Shown: one piece after another, positions 6,492 through 10,695 of the stretch | Layout: each line of letters starts with the position of its first letter | Position numbering within the stretch: position 1 is the stretch's first letter | Assembly (NCBI GenBank): GCA_019693395.1 | Contig: JAAMXP010001368.1 | Span: 1 to 10,695, forward strand | Source of the DNA: Ettlia oleoabundans | Lineage: Eukaryota; Chlorophyta; Chlorophyceae; Chlamydomonadales | Length of the DNA stretch: 10,695 nt | Reading direction: 5' to 3' | Made by a program: the position numbers and the translations under genes | The notes under the pieces: model-generated | The model's database searches: none | Seen by the model: the letters and a program-made list of their open reading frames with translations, nothing else | Told to the model about the DNA's origin: nothing

Positions 6492-7027
6492 CCATTTTTG
6501 GCCTGCCCTACGTAGTAGGAAGGAGACGGGTCCGAAGGGCAGAAGGGGGTTTGTTCCACAGCAAGCGCAGCATGTTTTTGAAGGGTACTTCCACATCACC
6601 GTCTGCGTTCCCTTAGGCTGAGTGAGATGATGACGAAATCGTGCTCGGCTTAACCTGGCGAGGATTTCTGTCCGTAATATCACGAGATTCCGTGACCGCG
6701 CTGCGACCTTATTGCGCTGGTGGCAGAATCTTGCTCGGATGTCTGCCGGGGTCGTTTCGGTATCCAGATTGAGGTGTTCTCGTGGCCAATTGTTGCGGCC
6801 GGTACTCTTGGTGTACCACCCGGCGGTCCCCCTGCCTGCTGCCTGCCTGCTGGTGTTGTTGACGGTGCTGGGAGGTGATGTTTGCCTGTAACACAACCTG
6901 CTCCCATTGGACAACATCTACACGCAACGCAGAAACATGTCCTGCTGGCGCCACCACAGTACAAAGGTGGTCTATCCAACAGGTCTATTGAACAGGGCAA
7001 GGCAGGCCTCCTCGTACAACAGCTCGA
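6492..7027 (-). repeat. Right arm of long inverted repeat
   Basis: This is the reverse complement of 1204-1792, without the 19-bp duplication and 42-bp insert of that copy and with a few 1-3 nt indels. The inner edge is CCATTTTTGGCCTGCCC; the outer edge is AGCTCGA. A minus-strand frame stays open for 189 codons (6917 to 6348) across the arm, but in the left arm the matching frame is broken. Near-identity implies both arms are young or kept alike. If transcribed together, the arms could fold into a very long RNA hairpin. Confidence 0.85.
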
Positions 7028-7058
7028 TCTATCTCGCGATTTCAACCCCGACAGCTGG

Positions 7059-7127
7059 TGATCGTGCCACGGTGGCTGACTACGCAGTAAGCGGGCAATG
7101 GCTGAGTGGCCCTAATTATATACCTCA
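7059..7127. repeat. Degenerate MITE-family terminus outside the right arm
   Basis: 7102-7127 matches the right terminus of the element at 2806-2831 with 3 differences in 26 and the same orientation. GTGGCTGACTACG at 7072-7084 matches a subterminal motif of that family (reverse complement of 2132-2144). It lies 75-100 bp beyond the right arm. A fainter counterpart (TAACTAGCGGCCAG, 1135-1148) lies outside the left arm. Confidence 0.55.
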
Positions 7128-8290
7128 ATTAAGCTTTTTTGGGCAAGAACAACCAGGTCATTACAATTACAAAAGAAGTGCCAGCGCGACCAACAACTAA
7201 GCCGTCTTTGGTGCACTTTTCTTGGGGTCCCCTCTTAGGCACCGCAACCCGTGCCTAGGCGGTTGTCTTTGGTCCCGCGTGAAGGCTCCGACAAGTGAAG
7301 CTGTCGAAACAGCCTTTTTCTCTCTTGGAATCTCTCCTATTTACAGCAACTAGCTGTTGGAGTAGCGGTGGCACGCGCAGCCGCGTGATCGGTGAATCGC
7401 GACTGCCCTCCCCTCTCGTATTGTAGCCCGCTTAGCCTCGAGATGCAGTAAGCCCCCTTTGCGGTGGTGTGAACACCAGAATGAGCCCTGCGTGCTTTTC
7501 GCGGCGCTTGCACGCAAGGATGGTCGCGCAGAACACGCCCCTGCTCGCCGCAGAATGCCGCTCGGTAAGCTAACGCCAACCATATGAAGCGAAAAGAACG
7601 TGAAATGGAGCAAACAGGGGAGCTGACGCTTCCAAGGGCACCAAAGAAGTTACTTGCGGGCGGGCTTCTTGTGTTGGCAAAAGGTGCCCAAGAGCAATTG
7701 ACGTCAGCAACCGTCACCCAAGACGCCGACCCAAGAGTTAACCAGTTGCGCGGGGGACGGCGGGGGTTTCACTTTCGTTAACAACGCTGGAAGCCGGCGG
7801 ACGCGTCATGGCAGCCGCTGCGCCAATGTTTCTTTACTTTGTAATTGATCACCGGGCTGATACCATGAGCACGGCGCCGCACGAATCGTCTCAACTCGTG
7901 CCGCAGATGAGTGGTGAGTGACACTAGCGAAGTTGCCGGGAAACAACCAAGGGAAATCCCTTATCCGAGGATCACACAAGGAGTAGCAGCAGTAGCTATA
8001 GCGAGGTTGTTCGCAGTTCAGCGATGCATAGTTGCAGGGCAGCACGTTCCCAATGACGCTGCATCAACCGACCACGCTACGCCGCAAGTGTGAAGCGCGG
8101 ATACACGGCTTCAATTGGTGTCCCCGTCGTTTGCTCCGTATGCGGCAGCGTACATTTTGCACGCTACCGTGAATGTGCAATCGCAACAGCAGCTCGCTTG
8201 TGGCCGCCGCCCTCTGATCAACGTCCATGGAAGCCATAGCTACCTACGCTACGTACAGGCACGCGAATGGCACGAACCCTAACTCTACGC
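7128..8290. other. No convincing gene
   Basis: Small dyads occur: TAGGCAC/GTGCCTA at 7236-7257 and CACGCG-CAGC-CGCGTG at 7372-7387. Open frames of 60-126 codons exist on both strands, none with recognised content. The most protein-like is 7584-7781 plus (ATG; MKRKEREMEQTGELTLPRAP, 65 codons, TAA), but it has no splice or motif support. Confidence 0.4.
7584..7781 (+). CDS. Small hypothetical ORF
   Basis: The ATG sits in CATATGAAG context and opens 65 codons to a TAA. The product would be charged at its start (MKRKEREME), with a hydrophobic middle (KLLAGGLLVLAKGA) and a basic end (GGRRGFHFR). It has no recognised family, no paired exon and no clear leader. A chance frame is as likely. Confidence 0.15.
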   Translation: MKRKEREMEQTGELTLPRAPKKLLAGGLLVLAKGAQEQLTSATVTQDADPRVNQLRGGRRGFHFR

Positions 8291-9240
8291 ACAAGTCATA
8301 CCCCGAGCGAACAAGACAAACGAAGTAAAGCCAACAAAGATCCGAAGCAGAGCGCGATTCGCACCCAAGCCGCCCCGAGCGCTCGGTAGGTACGTGAAGC
8401 TGCGGCAGCTTCCGTACCGCAATCAACGCCCAGCAATCTACAGATTGCCGAAATCGCGCAGTCCAGACCAGGAAGAGCACGAGCAAAAAAGTGCAAGATT
8501 GCCGCGACAAAGTCGTGGACTCGGAAGCCACGAGGAAAGGCCCAGGGAATGTGCTGGACCACAAGCAACGCTACGCACGAACAAAGCCCGGCAACACCAC
8601 CGGCAGCAACCCAACAACCGCCACAGCACGCCCGTGCATGTCGTTACGCGCGGCGCCGAACACAGCAAACCGAAAGCGGCGGCGGCGGAGGCAAGAAAGC
8701 GACGCCAACCAGCACAGCACGCGAGAGGAATCCGCCCGCCCTCCGCGCGCACGGGCCCCGCCGCCCAGTCCAAGGCGCACGAAGCAACGGCAAGCCGGCG
8801 TCCCACGCGGCCGCGCCGGAGCAGAGGAGTGCCTATGCGGACGAAAAAACGTGTCCCGCGCAGACAAATCCCGCAAAAATTACCAGCAGTAACTTGACGA
8901 CTGCCGGAACCCCACCGTGAACCTCGCAACGCGCCGCGTGCGCTGGGCAGAGCACGAAAATCGAAAGCGACGGAGGCTAAAACAAGAAAGGAAGTATGAC
9001 CCACAGCACGCAAACAGCGCAGCACGCGAACAGAATCCGCCCGCCCTCCGCGCGCACGGGCCCCGCCGTGGCCGCAGCCCGCGCGATGCGACGCACACCC
9101 ACCCTTTCCGTGTCCTGGCGGCGTCGGCGGATGCGGAGAGGCGACGTGCGAGAGGCCAGCCTGGAAAGAAAGTTCGCCCCCTCCCCTTATGGCAGTGTTT
9201 CCTCTTAAAGAAAGTGAAACAAAAAGGAGAGTTATTGTTT
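8291..9240. repeat. GC-rich low-complexity region with a diverged duplication
   Basis: Nearly all six frames are open here, which reflects composition, not coding; plus-strand frames are Arg/Pro/Ala-rich. A block of roughly 100 bp at 8668-8763 recurs at 8959-9068. Its core, 8728-8763 and 9033-9068, is 36 bp with no difference (GAATCCGCCCGCCCTCCGCG and on). The upstream halves share CGAAAGCG..GGAGGC and CAGCACGCGA but have diverged. The longest frame is 195 codons on the minus strand (9025 to 8438); it is Cys/Arg-rich and not recognised. Confidence 0.5.
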
Positions 9241-9330
9241 TGGTCCTGACGCGAAAGTGATGCCGAGCAGGCCCAACGTATAGTTAAGGCGCAGTCGCGT
9301 TGGATTACTTAACTTCCAGTGCCGTGGATT

Positions 9331-9531
9331 GCGTGCCACGCGTCGTGGCTGTGCACGGCTGTGCAGATTGTCGCCGGAACCACGATATACTTGTTCCAAT
9401 CATACGGTTTACGTTACATCGAGATGTACATACGATTTACGTTACATCGAGATGTAGCGTGTTTTTAGGAAGGGTGTGGGCCGAAAATACTAACCAACGA
9501 GGGCATGCGTGCCACGTGTCGTGGCTGTGCA
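9331..9531 (+). repeat. 25-bp direct repeats at 9331-9355 and 9507-9531
   Basis: GCGTGCCACG(C/T)GTCGTGGCTGTGCA occurs twice, 176 bp apart, with one mismatch. Each holds a dyad, GCCACG-NGT-CGTGGC. The second copy ends at a possible acceptor, GTGCAG, just before the exon that follows, so it may be a duplicated intron end. Confidence 0.7.
9401..9456 (+). repeat. 28-bp tandem repeat, two units
   Basis: CATACG(G/A)TTTACGTTACATC plus GAGATGTA occurs twice head to tail with one mismatch. Each unit contains the dyad TACATC-GA-GATGTA. It lies between the two 25-bp direct repeats. Confidence 0.8.
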
Positions 9532-9532
9532 G

Positions 9533-9933
9533 GTGCCCTGCCTGCCTCCAGCAGCCCAACACGCCACCAGCGCTGTCGTAGCACATCCCGCACCGTCGCA
9601 GCACAGCCCGCAGCCACCATGGCCGCCGCCTGCGCCCGCTCCCAGCCCATCGCCCTGGGACTGGCGCTCCGTGGACAACCACACCGACACGTGGTGCCGT
9701 CTGCGGCGGGAATCTGACGCTCACATGCAGCAGTGCATGGACGACACCAAGATGTGCCCGCAGTGCGGAAAGACCATGCTTGGCACTCAGGAACAAGACA
9801 ACAAGGCATTCGTTTGGTGCCGCCGCACGCATCCCGTCGCCGAATACCCAACTTTGAAAGAGGCTCCTCACAACGAGCACCTGGTGCAACAACGCACGGC
9901 CGGCACTCGCAATACACCCTGCGACAGGTCAAG
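9533..9933 (+). CDS. Exon of a Pro-rich, Cys-containing hypothetical protein
   Basis: The frame is open from 9509 and carries a Pro/Ala-rich stretch (PPWPPPAPAPSPSPWDWR), then DNHTDTWC, HMQQCMDDTKMCPQCG, FVWCRRTHP and a polar end with NTPCDRSR. The CPQCG knuckle with flanking Cys residues suggests a zinc-ribbon-like site, but spacing is not that of a family I can name. The exon probably ends at AAG|GTATGT (9933/9934, phase 2); the frame itself runs on to 9979. The upstream edge is uncertain: acceptors GTGCAG (to 9532) or CTCCAGCAG are possible. The first ATG in this frame is at 9725, so the true start probably lies in an earlier exon. CCACCATGG at 9616-9624 is a good start context but in another frame that ends at 9717. 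Confidence 0.4.
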
Positions 9934-10248
9934 GTATGTCAGCCGCTTCCAACGTTTCCTCGTCAATCCGTGCACCTAGGTTGGCCCTTAGGGGCGGAGG
10001 CGTGCAGTGGGTGTGCGGCTGTGTGGTGGGTGTATGGAGGCAATATTTGCAATATCCTATTAGGGTGCCCAGGATCTCAGTAAGCAACTATTAGGGTTTA
10101 CTAGGTTCGAAGCATGCACTTCACGACCGAAACAAGCACTTATTAGGGTTTGCTACGGCACAAACAGTTTGCTTGGGTCGTAGTTAACCCTATTAGTCAC
10201 CCGTAACATCCCTTCGCACCAACACCATACACACATTTTTGGCTGGCT
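9934..10248 (+). other. Probable intron start with TATTAGGG repeats
   Basis: It begins with GTATGT. TATTAGGG occurs at 10058, 10089 and 10141, and CCCTATTAG with a lost GGG at 10188, with spacing of about 31, 52 and 50 bp. The two middle copies extend to TTAGGGTTT, a permutation of the plant/algal telomere unit TTTAGGG. No coding content was recognised. Confidence 0.4.
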
Positions 10249-10695
10249 GGCTGCCCACCTCCCTCCCCCGCTCACCCTGCTCTTCTCCGTGCAGTTCCTG
10301 CCCCGCAACACTGCCCCCCCGCTCTGCTTGCAGAACACAATTTTGGCAATGCCCAGCTCCCTCCCCCTATTACCTCAATCGTTGCCTTTCTGCCACACCA
10401 TATGCAACTTGTAGTATCATCTCGCACTGCCCACCCCGCCTCTTGTCCCTGCACTTTTGCAGCTTACAGGCTGCCCTACAACGCTGTAGTCCATGCTGCA
10501 CCACGCTGTCACACCACGACTGTAATGATGCCCACCTTCTTCCCCACCCACACCGCCTCTTGACCTTGCCGTTCTGCTGCTTACTGCCTGCCTTGCAACT
10601 CTGCAGTCCACGCTTGCAAAGTACGATTGTGACGATGCCCACCTCCCTCCCCCAGCCACCTTGCCTCTTGTCCCTGCAGTTTCATTGTTACAGCC
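10249..10695 (+). repeat. Degenerate C/T-rich minisatellite
   Basis: A unit marked by (G)ATGCCCACCTCCCTCCCCC, then GCCTCTTGTCCCTGCAGTT and an (A/G)CTCTGCAGTCCA-like part, recurs with starts near 10249, 10348, 10426, 10527 and 10634. Unit lengths are about 99, 78, 101 and 107 bp; the last runs off the window. Pyrimidine richness and TGCAG strings create many pseudo-acceptor sites. Minus-strand frames here are repeat artefacts. Confidence 0.6.

Noticed and set aside
6348..6917. 189-codon minus-strand ORF in the right arm as a real gene
   Set aside because: Its reading frame is broken in the 97%-identical left arm, and the last part is the GGGT microsatellite translated (THPPTHPP). No recognised motif.
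1204..7027. DIRS-type retrotransposon (these have inverted ends and occur in volvocine algae)
   Set aside because: No reverse transcriptase or tyrosine recombinase motif was found in the interior frames, and no internal complementary region was seen.
7261..7325. tRNA or other Pol III gene ending in the TTTTT at 7315-7319
   Set aside because: No B-box (GGTTCGANTCC) and no cloverleaf; the GGCT...AGCC pairing is too short.
8438..9025. 195-codon minus-strand ORF as a gene
   Set aside because: All frames are open in this GC-rich stretch, composition is Cys/Arg/Leu-skewed, and part of it lies in a duplicated low-complexity block.
10153..10659. Minus-strand ORFs at the right end
   Set aside because: They repeat the same Gly/Arg/Ser-rich pattern because they are the minisatellite read backwards.

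Overview
This is eukaryotic nuclear-type DNA. The best guess is a green alga, perhaps chlamydomonadalean. Coding stretches are short and change frame at good splice-like sites (donors CAG|GTGCGC, AG|GCAAGT and AAG|GTATGT; acceptors such as TTTCTGCAG). Exons carry Ala/Gln/Pro-rich runs built from GCA/GCG/CAG codons, and a TGTAA motif (the green-algal poly(A) signal) lies downstream of the main gene. No bacterial gene layout, rRNA, tRNA or CRISPR array was seen. The assignment rests on style only; no gene was matched to a named family.

Layout. 1-1133: a probable small two-exon gene (190-676), then weak coding signals. 1204-1792 and 6492-7027: two long, nearly identical sequences in opposite orientation, about 97% alike by eye over their first ~310 bases. 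They bracket about 4.7 kb and may be the terminal inverted repeats of one large DNA transposon of about 5.8-6.0 kb, or two inverted insertions. Inside are a MITE-like element with perfect 26-bp inverted ends and a duplicated right end (2058-2831), a second short inverted-repeat element (2944-3574), AT-rich spacers, and a multi-exon gene or recent pseudogene (about 4169-6114). That gene has a 46-nt candidate intron, a GC-AG intron, an in-frame TAG and a late frame break.

Outside the right arm, 7059-7127 is a degenerate version of the MITE-like terminus. A fainter match lies just outside the left arm near 1135-1148, so the large and small elements may share terminal sequence. 7128-9300 holds no convincing gene. 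Its second half is GC-rich with all frames open and a duplicated segment. 9300-9933 has two small repeat families and an exon of a Cys-rich (CPQCG) protein with a GTATGT donor. 9934-10695 looks like the start of its intron, with TATTAGGG repeats and a degenerate C/T-rich minisatellite running off the end.

How it fits together: the window reads as a transposon-rich stretch. The central gene lies inside the inverted repeat, so it may be cargo or a transposition protein of the large element, or a host gene caught between two insertions. The sequence alone does not decide.
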